DNA from: Alitta virens
Lineage: Eukaryota > Annelida > Polychaeta > Phyllodocida > Nereididae
Assembly (NCBI GenBank): GCA_932294295.1
Contig: OW028574.1
Coordinates: 14,704,215 to 14,768,214, forward strand
Length of the DNA stretch: 64,000 bases
Reading direction: 5' to 3'
The position numbers and the translations under genes are program-made. Below, piece after piece: positions 25,840-35,983 of this stretch (positions within the stretch are counted from its first letter, which is position 1; each line of letters begins with the position of its first letter). The notes under the pieces were generated by a model. That model had not been told where the DNA came from, did not search any database, and saw only the letters and a program-made list of their open reading frames with translations.

Positions 25840-25949
25840 CACGTGACATGTGAAGAGCCAATGACCGCCTAGCGTTACGTCACACATCGATTGTCATGAT
25901 GCTATAAATAGCACAGCCTGGAGCTCCTCCAGCTGCTGATCAGCTGATC
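25840..25949 (+). promoter_or_regulatory. TATA-type promoter with E-box, CCAAT box and CRE
   Basis: Elements in order on the plus strand: CACGTG E-box (25840-25845), CCAAT (25858-25862), TTACGTCA CRE/AP-1-like site (25875-25882) and TATAAATA (25903-25910). A start of transcription is expected about 30 bases on, near 25935, where a perfect 12-base palindrome GATCAGCTGATC lies (25938-25949). The spacing is that of a regulated animal polymerase II promoter. A CRE plus E-box upstream of a strong TATA is typical of inducible genes; that functional reading is inference. Confidence 0.55.
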
Positions 25950-26035
25950 GGGCATGTGACAGACAGCTCTCTTACAATCTCAACCTGAGGAAAACACTTC
26001 AGAGTGATCGGTCGAAGTCCGCCATCATCAGCTCG

Positions 26036-26251
26036 ATGGCTTGTTTGTTCGTCTGCTGCAATTGCACTGACCAGGTGCAGAGCTTTTCATCTCAACACAA
26101 GCACTTGTCACACGTAAAGGATCCAGAAGATTTGCAAGACTCTTTTTATGCTCCACATCCAACAATATGTGAAGACAAAAAACGACAGGTGTATTTCTTG
26201 CTAAAATTTATGACATCGATTAAAGCACAAAAGAACGTCAATAAAGTTTGA
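26036..26251 (+). CDS. Unrecognised small ORF or first exon (71 codons)
   Basis: This is the first long frame downstream of the TATA promoter, starting about 100 bases after the predicted transcription start. The predicted 71-residue product has a cysteine cluster near its N-terminus (C3, C7, C8, C10), no signal peptide or membrane segment that I can defend, and a basic C-terminal part. No family recognised. Alternatively, CAG|GTGCAG at codons 13-15 could be a splice donor, making this a first exon of 13 codons. In the single-exon reading the poly(A) signal overlaps the last codons. The frame is short and could be incidental to a non-coding transcript. Confidence 0.3.
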   Translation: MACLFVCCNCTDQVQSFSSQHKHLSHVKDPEDLQDSFYAPHPTICEDKKRQVYFLLKFMTSIKAQKNVNKV

Positions 26252-26270
26252 TTAACTGCGTGTGGGGCTT
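26240..26270 (+). terminator. Poly(A) signal with GU-rich element
   Basis: AATAAA at 26240-26245 is followed 12-25 bases later by GCGTGTGGGGCTTG, the usual order of a hexamer and a GU-rich downstream element. It overlaps the end of the small frame (stop at 26249-26251). If used, it closes a compact transcription unit of about 330 bases beginning at the TATA promoter. Confidence 0.4.
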
Positions 26271-27032
26271 GCTAATCTACATGAAGTTTCCCCTGTTCAG
26301 CATGTTTGCAAAATTCAAAGAAAAGGAAGAAAGGTTGGGCTCCGTGTGTTGCCTTTTTTTCTTACACAACAGGAAAGTCTACTCTTAACGGAATTATGCA
26401 TATACCAGACACCAGCCTAGCCAGTTGCAACAGAGCTGAAAAAAGTTTCATGCAAAAACTTAGCAAACGCTTTCTAGCATAACACAATAGACGATAGCAT
26501 ATATATCAGAACTTAGAGCTAAAATAACTATTTCAGACAGTGGTTATATGTCGACTGACAAGCACACATACAAGTGGATAAAGTGATTACCTTAAAACCA
26601 AACAAATTGTGGCTCGAACCACTAAACCTGTAGGTAATATCATTGAATCAAGAGCATCCTAGATCTGATACATATATATTTGAATTTTTTTTTCACACAA
26701 ACCAACCAAATAAACAAGAGAAACTAACCTTACTGTAGGTAGGTAACAACCAATTAGGCCTATGTCCCAATTCTATGCCAAAAGAGCTTCCATAATTCGA
26801 ACTCTCTCTTCAATTACATGATCGACTCAATCATCATAAACAAAACATCTGATCACATAATCAATCAGTGATCGATGCTTTCGGATCGATATCCAACAAC
26901 ATAATATCAGTGATATATATAAACTGAGACTACTGAGGAGGACAATAACACACGATCTAGATGCTTAAAAATAAACAATAGCAGAAGATACAACCATGGA
27001 GACACTGGTGGCTCCATGATAAAACTAGTGCA
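26271..27032. other. Anonymous AT-rich DNA
   Basis: No feature recognised. Confidence 0.4.
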
Positions 27033-27960
27033 CCATCGGGTCTAAAATAGAGACTGATCTCAAACAAACTGTTCCGAGAAAGAAGTTAAAATATTCTAAA
27101 TCTAAAGAATTCTTAAATCTCACAAAAAAATGCTGGTCTCGTTTAGACGCCGGGGCAAAAACTGTCTCTGATATAGGTCCTGGTTTGTAAGCAAGAGAGT
27201 GCGGTACAAACTGCTAAATGCAGTTGGAGTGCACTTGATATTATATCATTTGCCCCTAGTGGCCTCGATTTAGTCCTGATAAAAGTTTGTTCTAGGTCTA
27301 TCTCGACAGGAAAACAGAACAACGGTCGGTCTTGTTTACTGCAAAACCTTATCTAGCAGTCCTGTGGAATTATCAGCTAATTATCAGCAAAAATTTCAGA
27401 CCAAGGTCACACAATGCAGAATGAAATCACTGCAGTAGCTACCAAGAGTCTGCTGCAAATACTTGGAATTGAAAATTAAAAGTTGCCAACACAACATAAC
27501 GCTGTAATGAAATTATATTCTTGCGAATCAGATTTTTGAGTCACGATTCCATAATTTGATTTCAGTTAATTACATATTCGAAACTGTCCATTGTTCACAA
27601 AGGTAATTTATCATATGTTTATCAGCATAAATGTATCAGATAACTGTAAATTAACTTGCAGTGCCATTAAATGTGGTGCTAAAATGTGGTGTTTTTATGA
27701 ACATCTATAGGCCAACTGGGACTTTCAACTGCATATAGGCCTACAATTTAATAAGAATACACATGGTGGTCTTATCCATACAGATTCATATTTTGAGTGC
27801 CAATTTTTTAGTATTTTTTTGCAAGCTGGACCATCATTATTTTAGAGCTCTAGTTCTACAATTACGTACTAATTATAAAATCAAGGCTACACCAGCCCAG
27901 GTCATTAAGCGAGACCGACCCGTTTAGACCCGGCTTTTAATCGAGAAAATACAACAGTTT
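27033..27960. mobile_element. Possible DNA element with GGGTCTAAA ends
   Basis: TCGGGTCTAAAATAGAGAC near 27036 is roughly inverted at 27922-27950 (reverse reads GCCGGGTCTAAACGGGTC). The right-hand sequence ending AAATCGAGAAAATA-like recurs at 51053-51085. No coding capacity and no clean target duplication. Ends are imperfect, so limits are approximate. Confidence 0.3.
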
Positions 27961-28310
27961 CTTGCAAGTTATGGGGTATCCTCCCCAAAAGTCAAGTCAT
28001 ACTAACTCATGACGACAGGTAGATCTACCTGTTGCACGAGTTGAGAAACTCAGTGAGTTTCTTGCCTTCCCTATTCATGGCCCGAGGGCCAGTGCACTTA
28101 GGCCATAAATGTATGCACAGAGACTCGTGCGGGTATTGACAAGGTGTCAGGTGGAAACTGATGACAGGGTTCATGGTATGCGGCGTTCAATATTCTTGAC
28201 GTCCTTTGCGTCACAATGGAACGTCTTTTTCTAAAAGAACACCTGACATTTTCGTCCCACGTTCATATCCCTTAGGTAACATTATCAATAGCAGACGACA
28301 ACAGAACGAC

Positions 28311-28324
28311 GGCCGCCATATTGG
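28311..28324 (-). promoter_or_regulatory. CCAATATGGCGGCC motif (NF-Y/YY1-like)
   Basis: Read on the minus strand this joins a CCAAT box to ATGGCGGC, the core of the YY1-type initiator seen at many animal promoters. It lies within a 127-codon minus frame (28211-28594) and next to CpG-containing sequence. A minus-strand transcription start here is possible but unsupported by a clear coding exon. Confidence 0.25.
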
Positions 28325-28909
28325 CGACGTCTTTCCTAAGTAAACAACCCGCCTCTTGAATACCTCCCTAACTCCATCAAAGCTACCTAAAACTTGCACA
28401 GCAGGCGTAAAATCATCGATACTAAACTTCATAGACACTGCTGCAGCAGCACCTGCATCACTTCCTTTTCTTCCCAAAATTAAATGTAAAGTGTTTGTGT
28501 AAAAGAAAAGTTTAAAATACCAAGCAGACGATTCTGGTGTGTACAGGCAGACGACACGACACAGTGACATATTCAGTCCTAACAAGAATGGCATTGAGAA
28601 CTGTGCACTCTAAACACGTGTCTAAATAAAATAAAAATTCTGGATCAATACCGCAATAAGACAAAAACAACGTCTGAAACCAGATCCCTATAGCTACAAA
28701 AATCACGAAGACGGCTTGTTTCTTATATTTAAAGGGTTCTAAAGAGTCACAAAAGAATGACGTCATCGACGTCCCGATCTCAATGTCACATACCACCTTT
28801 GAAGTAAAATCTCTTATAAAAGCCAAATCCAGGCACAACTTTCGGAGAACTGATCAAGCGTGTACATCTGTATAATTGCTCCTGCAAAGTAACAATCAGG
28901 CTGTAGTTA

Positions 28910-29074
28910 CAGTTAAACCTTAATTTAAAGACTACTCTAGAGAATAAATGAACCGGAAGTGGTCTTAGTATTGAGGTGGACTGTTTGCAGTGTAATACTT
29001 CTTGGACCCAGCGAATGGGTCTCAAAATCGAGATCGTCTCAATATTGGGTGGTCTTAATGGTGTGGTTCCATAG
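28910..29074. mobile_element. Pogo-like MITE
   Basis: TA flanks (28908-28909, 29075-29076) surround a 165-base unit. The reverse of its right end reads CTATGGAACCACACCATTA, nearly identical to the left end of the element at 35826. The left end (CAGTTAAACCTTAATTT) is more diverged. Non-coding. Confidence 0.55.
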
Positions 29075-29452
29075 TATTTAATCATAATAATTCCTAGAGA
29101 GGATTTAACTTAAGTGGCACTGCCACCCTGCTCCTGCACCAAGAGTCTTCCACATGTAGAACGTCTAAGCATGGAGTCACTAGAGACTCCATGGTCTAAG
29201 TAACATTAAACGCAGGAAAATATGTCTAATCCTCTTATATCCATATATCCTCTTATGTCAAGTCCATCCACAGGAGTTGAACTTGATGAAAACCCTGCCA
29301 GAACAGTTTACTTTGGCAAGCTAATGATGTCCATGTCCATACTGATTAAAGTTACTTTTAGTGGGCAAACGTGCATTAAATTCTGAGTTAGGCTACGGTA
29401 AGCAAAAATACCAGAGTAAGACATTCAAATGAGATACTGCTCAATCTGGGAG

Positions 29453-29575
29453 CTACTGTACTGTACTGTACTGTACTGTACTGTACTGTACTGCACTGTA
29501 CTGTACTGAACTGAACTTTAATGTACTGTAATGCACTGTACTGTAATACTGTACTGTAATTTACTGTACTGTACT
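29453..29575. repeat. (TACTG)n microsatellite
   Basis: Eight or so clean TACTG units followed by interrupted ones (TACTGAAC, TACTGTAATG). Confidence 0.95.
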
Positions 29576-31310
29576 CACTTAATGTGACAAGCAGTCCGAG
29601 GCAGACGTAAAGACTAGATGAGATACTTGGAAGTCCACTCCATGTTACGCATTCACACCATGGGTGGCAGCTTTAGTTCTTCTTTTATCTCATGTAAAGC
29701 GAAGTCCACCCCTGAGCATATTTCAAACTCAATTCCACTGAGATTGGGCTGAAGCTGAGTAGCTGGATGGAACCCACTACTATGGATGGGATAGAACATT
29801 ACCACTCTGTCACAAGTAGGGAATATAGGTCACATAGTTGCCCTGTAACGTCTCATCAGCCTTGGTGCTACTACCGTGCTACTGCCCGTCTATACTTACT
29901 CCGTCATCTAGTTAGTTTCATTTAAAATGGCCGGTAATAGCTAAAGCTAGATAACTTCTGCTATACACTGATACCTTCCACTAAACGGACCTCTCTGGCT
30001 ATAGCTAGCTACTGAAAGCCAGATCTAAAAGTACATGCAGCACCATTTGGTGCATAAGTTGAGTTATATGCATATTTTATATCTTTTGTTGAAAAGATGC
30101 ATATGGATTGCACATACATATTTAGGATATATTATATCAATTTCTTTCATTTCCAAGGTTTATATTTTTTCGGTGTTGGTAGTTTAAGCCGACTATAAGG
30201 TAGAAGTAGACAGAAGCGGATGGCTGAAGCCAGTTACAGTTACAACCAGGAATAGGTCGCTACAGCTGACTAGAGTCGACTATTTTATGAAACTAACTGT
30301 ACACGCTACATGCACTTCAATAGCAACATCGCGTTTGCTCATTATTATAACAATAAGAACTGAGTAGACAATGCAGTAAGTTTCAATAGTACCATCGCAT
30401 TGATTTTCAAACTTCTCAGAGGCACTTGCCATTGTCAACTTGGTAAAGTCTGACAAGAAGTTTTCACAAAGGACAATTAAATCAATGCCTCCTCAGTGTA
30501 AGCCTTTTATTTTTACGTCTGCAATTCATTCAATACTGCCTTATGTAAGACAATCTCCAGCAAATTTTCTTTTCTCTGAAAGATCTATATGTAGACCATC
30601 GTCTCCTGTACTTGCTGAACACAGTAAACACAGTAATAAAATTCAGAGGAACACCATCTTAAGAAGCAATCAATTTTCAAAACCAATTAAAGACCACCTC
30701 ATACTTATGACTATATAATTTCAAATTGATCCAAACTGGTTGCTGACAGTTGTTAACTACTGTATTTTAATTTAAATGATCACCACCCCATTAGGAAATT
30801 TTAAAAATAGTTTTTTTTTTAACCCCTCGGCTTCCGCTTAACGTTCGACCACGGTCCTCTTGGCGAAATGTATGTAACTGTGGCTAAATTAAATGCTTGT
30901 GTGGCGAAAATCAGTCAAACTTAGTGGCGAGAATGCCTTTCAAGTGTACACAAAAGAAACTGACGCTCATATGAGGCAAGCAATCTGATTAGTTCCCAGA
31001 ATGGTGTCATCATTGCCTCAATGTATTCTCCTGGCCAATCAGCGCCCAGCTAACATCCAAGTCACACTCTATTCCATACTGCAAATTTACCTTGAACCAT
31101 TTAACATCACAATACATTAAGTCAAGTTTGTTTTTGACTGGGAATTAGAAACTTATGAAAGCTGCTTCAAATAATGGTGGTGCAACTGTCTCTATTGTGG
31201 CTAAAAAAAATGTGGAACTGCTAAGGCTGGAATTAATTTAGAGGAAGCCTAGAAACCAAACATAAATAAATATTTATTTCCTTACTTACTACTTACTTAC
31301 TGACTTAATG
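29576..31310. other. Anonymous DNA
   Basis: No gene recognised. The segment 29590-29680 resembles the dispersed phrase also near 21020, 34340 and 37110 (GCAGACGTAA…GATGAGA…CACACCATG). A plus frame of 92 codons at 30440-30718 has no recognisable domain. Confidence 0.4.
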
Positions 31311-31499
31311 GGGTGGGGGCCTAGCTTAGTGGTAGTGCACTGGGCTTCCAATCAATGGGTCATGGGTTCAATTCCCGGTCAAGCCCAAGTTGGATGGCTG
31401 TTTCAACAGTCATCTCATTGCTATGGTCCCTGCCTGTCATAATTAGCCTGCCAGGTGCAGAAATACAGGACGTAAAGCCCTAATCAATCCACCACCACA
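31311..31499 (+). mobile_element. tRNA-derived SINE, copy 1
   Basis: A box TAGCTTAGTGG and B box GGGTTCAATTCCC lie at tRNA spacing in a head of about 75 bases, followed by a body that includes GCTATGGTCCCTGCCTGTC and GTGCAGAAATACAGGAC. The same order is found at 49143-49376, defining a family. Flanking phrases ending ACTTAATG on the left and right (…ACTTACTTAATG) look like a target-site duplication. Non-coding; mobilised in trans by a LINE, as known for SINEs. Confidence 0.8.
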
Positions 31500-31979
31500 C
31501 ACTTACTTAATGAGTGGCCATAATTGCAATGTTCTACAGGACAGCAAACATGTATTCACCATCTTGCTCTATCTAATGAACAATTCCATCGTAGGACTAG
31601 TTAATCAGTCAGACAAAAAGTTACTTAATTAGTAAGAAGACAGCTGGAGAGAAATGAAGACAAGGCCACCGTAGACAGTTTTAAATTTTCCCCCTTCCAC
31701 ATCTCCACAAATGATGAGCCAATCTTAATTACCAGACCTTGATTAGCTATCACCGTAAGTGTTCAAGTTTGACAAAAGGTGTCTCAGGATCAGACGGTTG
31801 ACATTTGAAACTACTCACACATGCCTGTCAAAATGTAATCTTCTTTTTCCCCCACAGCAACGTCAATGACAGATTGAACAATCAAACCATGATTGAAGTT
31901 GAAACTCATCATTCAGGTATGTTCAAAGCAGCGAAATTATTTATACAGAACTGGGAAGATTTTGATCATGGCGATTCTG
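31500..31979. other. Anonymous DNA
   Basis: No feature recognised. Confidence 0.4.
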
Positions 31980-32115
31980 TACATGGCCAAACGTGCTACG
32001 TGCGTTTTCCATGCGTTTGGATAAACGCATGGTTTTCACCTCATTTTGATTACTATGTAAAAACCATGCGTTTATTCTTCTCATGGAAAACGCATGTGGC
32101 AAATTTAGCCATGTA
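31980..32115. mobile_element. Foldback element, copy 1
   Basis: The two halves are inverted copies: 31980-32035 begins TACATGGCCAAACGTG and the reverse of 32058-32115 begins TACATGGCTAAATTTG. Arms of about 56 bases flank a loop of about 20. CATGCGTTT…AAACGCATG forms a second, inner hairpin in the left arm. A related copy is at 48961-49123. Confidence 0.8.
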
Positions 32116-33288
32116 CAGCATTACATTTATTGTATAAACAAAGAGTCCTCAGCGAGACAAGGTCAAATAGGGTTCTCATGTACTATCTTAATGGACTAAT
32201 AAAGGCTCAAGTGGACGTTGTATGGCTTCCATTCTGCACAATGCAATTCTCGTATAGACGCCGAAGTGAGATGATGTATGAATACAGTACATTTAAACGA
32301 AACAAAGTGATATTTAAACCTCAAGTGCACCTTTATGTATGTTTTAATATGCACAAGGTATGTAAATCCATGGTTTTTCTTGGAACCTTGACGTCCAAGG
32401 TTTTTAATCAAACTATTCCGGTGATCAAAAATTTACAATGAAGTGCGCATTGAAAGCTTCCACCAAATGGTAGTAACATCGTATATATTCCCTTAATTCC
32501 TACGATTAAACATAATCATGTCACCAGAAAGCAGCAGCAGCACCTGTGCAGTGTTCAAGCCCTCAAGTTGAGCACCAACCAAATGATGAACCACATCTGT
32601 GCCAAATATTTTAAATGTCTTTTTTTTTTCACCCATCAGTGCCAAGTAATGTCTACTTTTTTCACCCATTTTCTTATAACATGAATAGGAAAGCTATTAC
32701 AGCAAAATGACACCTGCAATTTAACATGCCCCGGAGATCTACTTTCTCAGCCAGTTTCATGTCTCACATAAATTAAGAACTTCCACATACTCTGTTAAAA
32801 AAAAGTTGTGCCATAGATTATTCTAGCTGGGTGCCTATCAACACTGGCTGAAGATAAGGAAACCCACGTACCATGTACCATGGCGTGGGATGCTACTACT
32901 CGTGCTAAAATGTTTACTATCATGGCTTGCAACACCTGAAATTAAATAAAGTCCACCATCTGAACATTTCCTGTAAACAAAATACACCCAGATAAAGGCG
33001 ATTTTGGAAATATTTCTGCCATAGCATGTATATTTATGAATGACACTACAAGTCCATAACCTTAATTCACTCTCAAGGCTCAAGCTCCCAGAATGACGCA
33101 TGGAAAGCCACCACAACATTTGTACAAGGCTCATTCCATATTTTTGCTCAAAGGCAAACGTGATGACAAATCTAAAAGTAGAAATGCCCCGAACTCATGT
33201 ACACCATATCCCTGCTGAAATGATAGAAAATCAGGCTCATTTGCCACGATCAGTAATAGCTGGGAGGCCCTTGCCAGAGCTAATTATG
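32116..33288. other. Anonymous DNA
   Basis: No gene supported. Short frames on both strands (for example 32130-32441 plus) overlap each other. Confidence 0.4.
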
Positions 33289-33380
33289 GACGTCATTGGA
33301 CGGAGCATGGAAGCAAAAAGCATGCACCTGCCCTCTCTGTCCCGTCTGATGTTATCACGTGATCGCGTTGCCATGGAAAC
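33289..33380. promoter_or_regulatory. CRE, reverse CCAAT, E-box and X-box cluster
   Basis: Within 92 bases: GACGTCAT (33289-33296) overlapping ATTGG (reverse CCAAT, 33295-33299), CACGTG in TCACGTGA (33356-33361), and GTTGCCATGGAAAC (33367-33380), which fits the RFX X-box consensus. This density suggests a TATA-less promoter or enhancer. No clear exon is seen on either side, so direction is unknown. Confidence 0.35.
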
Positions 33381-34460
33381 GTAGTTGCATGGGAGTCACT
33401 GACCTTTGAGAACTGAAGACCTCGAATAGCTACAGCTGATTGAAGATATCTCCTTATGATGAATTAATCAACAAACCATGAAGCTCAAATACAGAGGCAC
33501 TACAAACATGCTACAAATGGCCGAATAGTCTACAAGGAGAGCAACTTACATCATACCCAATGTCGAAGTGGTCAGAGCCAACCTCACAGCTTGTCATGGC
33601 TGCAGTTTCTGGCACCGTATGTGGAGATAACATTGTGCTGCTTCAGCAGCCCGCCTCTCCATCTCTGGGAACTTCACTCGCCTCACCAGCCACGTTCAAT
33701 ATTAACATCATGAAGAGGACACTTTAGAGAATATAAGAGAGATTTTCTCTCAGTTCCCGCCAAAGTGCAGCTCGCTTGCAACGTTACCTGCAGACACTGA
33801 AACCTTATATATTTGGCGTTATGTGGCAGAGTTTTCACTATTTTCTGCTCCTGAAATAGACTCCGCAGTATACGCCGACATGTGGCTCTGATCGCATATC
33901 AGTTTTGCATAAAACTCTTTTATCTTACAAGTGGAAAATGAAAGAAAAAATTATTCGAAAAAATCCTTAAAAAATCAAGGACACAGTGATATTCTCATCT
34001 GAAAAACGTGAAACTTTACATAAGTTTACACCACAACTCAAGTTCATTAGTTCTAATTAAACTGATACGTCAGCTTTTCCAGTGAATCTCACGAGGCTGA
34101 ACACTTCCTTCAGGTGCACACAGCTCGGGGGGAGGAAGTAGTCACTTTCTCTAAAATACAACTCACTAATCACTCCAATTACCATTCGTCACCAAAAAAA
34201 TTGCTGTTTATATTAGTTTGTTGTACCAATAACCGTTTTAAATAAAGTTTACACTAATTTACTGACTTGCTTCATTACTTCACTCATTATTTTGCGTTGT
34301 TGCAATGATACTGGTCTGAAGCATAGTCAGCTGAGAGACAGAAGTAATGATGAGATGATAAGTCTTCGCAAAATACAGAGACAAGGAACCGGGCATTGTC
34401 AGGATGAAGATATTTTAAATGCTTAAGAAACTCAGAATCTTTAGATGATCAGTCAATGCC
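33381..34460. other. Anonymous DNA
   Basis: No gene recognised. The segment 34325-34370 resembles the GATGATGAGATGATAAG dispersed phrase. Confidence 0.4.
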
Positions 34461-34665
34461 TTTACAGCCAATTTCATAGACTTGGAAACCAATCTCATAG
34501 ACTTGGAAACTAAATGCCTGATGACGCCACATGAGTCCAGGGACTCTTATTGGTTGAGAGACTGCCTTAGCCAATGCATGGCAGTCCTAGATTCACGTGA
34601 CGTTCTCTGGAGTTCACTTTCCAAGCTATGCGATAAGCTTCCAAGTCTATGAAATTGGCTGTAAA
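34461..34665. mobile_element. MITE with perfect 27-bp TIRs
   Basis: The first 27 bases (TTTACAGCCAATTTCATAG…) are a perfect inverted copy of the last 27 (34639-34665). The core CATAGACTTGGAAAC is repeated directly just inside the left end (about 34495-34510). Related, decayed ends occur at 8829-8856 and 46540-46632. Non-coding; superfamily not assigned because no clear target duplication is visible. Confidence 0.85.
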
Positions 34666-35520
34666 GAAGCTGGACCACTCTTCTGCTCACTGATCATGAG
34701 CAACTTTTCGGCAGATCACTATTGGCAATGATCACCTTTAAAGGTCATTGGAGGTCTCATCAAAGCTGTTTAAATCCTCATTGTCATACACGATACTAAA
34801 AACAAGAGATATGACCCGTGCTATAAATCCTATAACCAGCTAATCCACATTGTATCTAATTTGTGAGATATGGTATACTACACATATATATGAGATTCGA
34901 CCTTCGTCAGACATCTTAACTAATCTGCGAATATATATATTCATAAGTTGTACACTTTGTCATGAATGTTTATCAGGTCCGTTAGCAGCACTAAATTCAC
35001 CAAGGCTAACATCCATCAACTAAGCATATAAAAGCCAATTACGAAAGACTCAAAATCCTTGATCCTCGAAGTCTACTTAAAATGGGACAACAAAAGACAC
35101 GAGAGTGATCACTATGTTTGGCCTTCTCCAATATATCACTAGAGTTTTTTAATGAAACAGGAAGACTGTAATGAAACGAAGAGCTCTGTAATGAACCAGC
35201 AATAACTGAAACTCTTCAGATAAACTGCTGATCCGTCATATTTATACACAGCTTGACAGGGCAATGACAAAGTGACTATCAGCTTGACACATACGCCCAT
35301 CACATACTGGTCGTCCTTGAGGCATCAACTGTTTGTTTTGTCCATCATTGTTTGTTTTAATCATGCCATATTGTGCTGATATCCAATGAAACTACATTAT
35401 ATCGCTAGCGGCTGTATGCCAAAATGTCTGTCTCCAACACCATATTTAAACTTATTGTATAAATACTCTTATTGTAAAAATGATTATGATTATGGTTGGA
35501 ATAAATGCATCTCTGTCTCT
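34666..35520. other. Anonymous AT-rich DNA
   Basis: No feature recognised. Confidence 0.4.
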
Positions 35521-35521
35521 A

Positions 35522-35772
35522 TAGAGCATTCAATCAAACAGACTACATTTGACACCTGAGATTTATGGAAGTGGTTACGGCATGTCATGCTGTTATAAGA
35601 AGCTCTGGCCAATCCCTAAGTTTCTTGCTTACCCAAAGAATTGTTGATTCCAGGGAGGGTATTAAAATATTAATGTGGACCACAAGGTATTTTAGCATGT
35701 TTTAATTATTTCAATTTAATTGCCCCCTCCCCACCCACTAGTTCACTGCTTGCATTGAGCCCACACTTGCAT
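35522..35772. repeat. Dispersed repeat R2, copy 1
   Basis: Aligns with 46269-46522 in the same orientation (start AGAGCATTCAAT, end GAGCCCACACTTGCA), about three quarters identical by eye. Non-coding. Confidence 0.8.
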
Positions 35773-35825
35773 ACGTCACATGGTCATTTGTTGTAGGTTG
35801 CTTGGACTCATAACACAACCCAATA

Positions 35826-35983
35826 CTATGGAACCTCACCATTAAGACCACTCTGGTTGCAATTGTTCTGATCTCAAAATAATCTCTGGGCTAACACCTC
35901 AAAAAGTATCTCTGGGCTAAGAACACCTCAAAAAGTTCCTCAATATTAAGACCATCAATGATCTTTATCAAAGGGTTCCACAA
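35826..35983. mobile_element. Pogo-like MITE
   Basis: Left end CTATGGAACCTCACCATTA after TA (35824-35825); the reverse of the right end reads TTGTGGAACCCTTTG before TA (35984-35985). The interior has a tandem duplication of TCTCTGGGCTAA…ACACCTCAAAAAGT. Same family as 28910-29074. Confidence 0.55.

Noticed and set aside
28211..28838. Minus-strand frames of 127 and 108 codons near a YY1/NF-Y-like motif
   Set aside because: Considered as first exon. No convincing donor, no recognisable domain, and the frames overlap each other. Only the motif is kept, at low confidence.
31313..31388. A functional tRNA gene
   Set aside because: A and B boxes are good, but the acceptor stem does not pair and the same head plus tail recurs at 49143, so it is a SINE.
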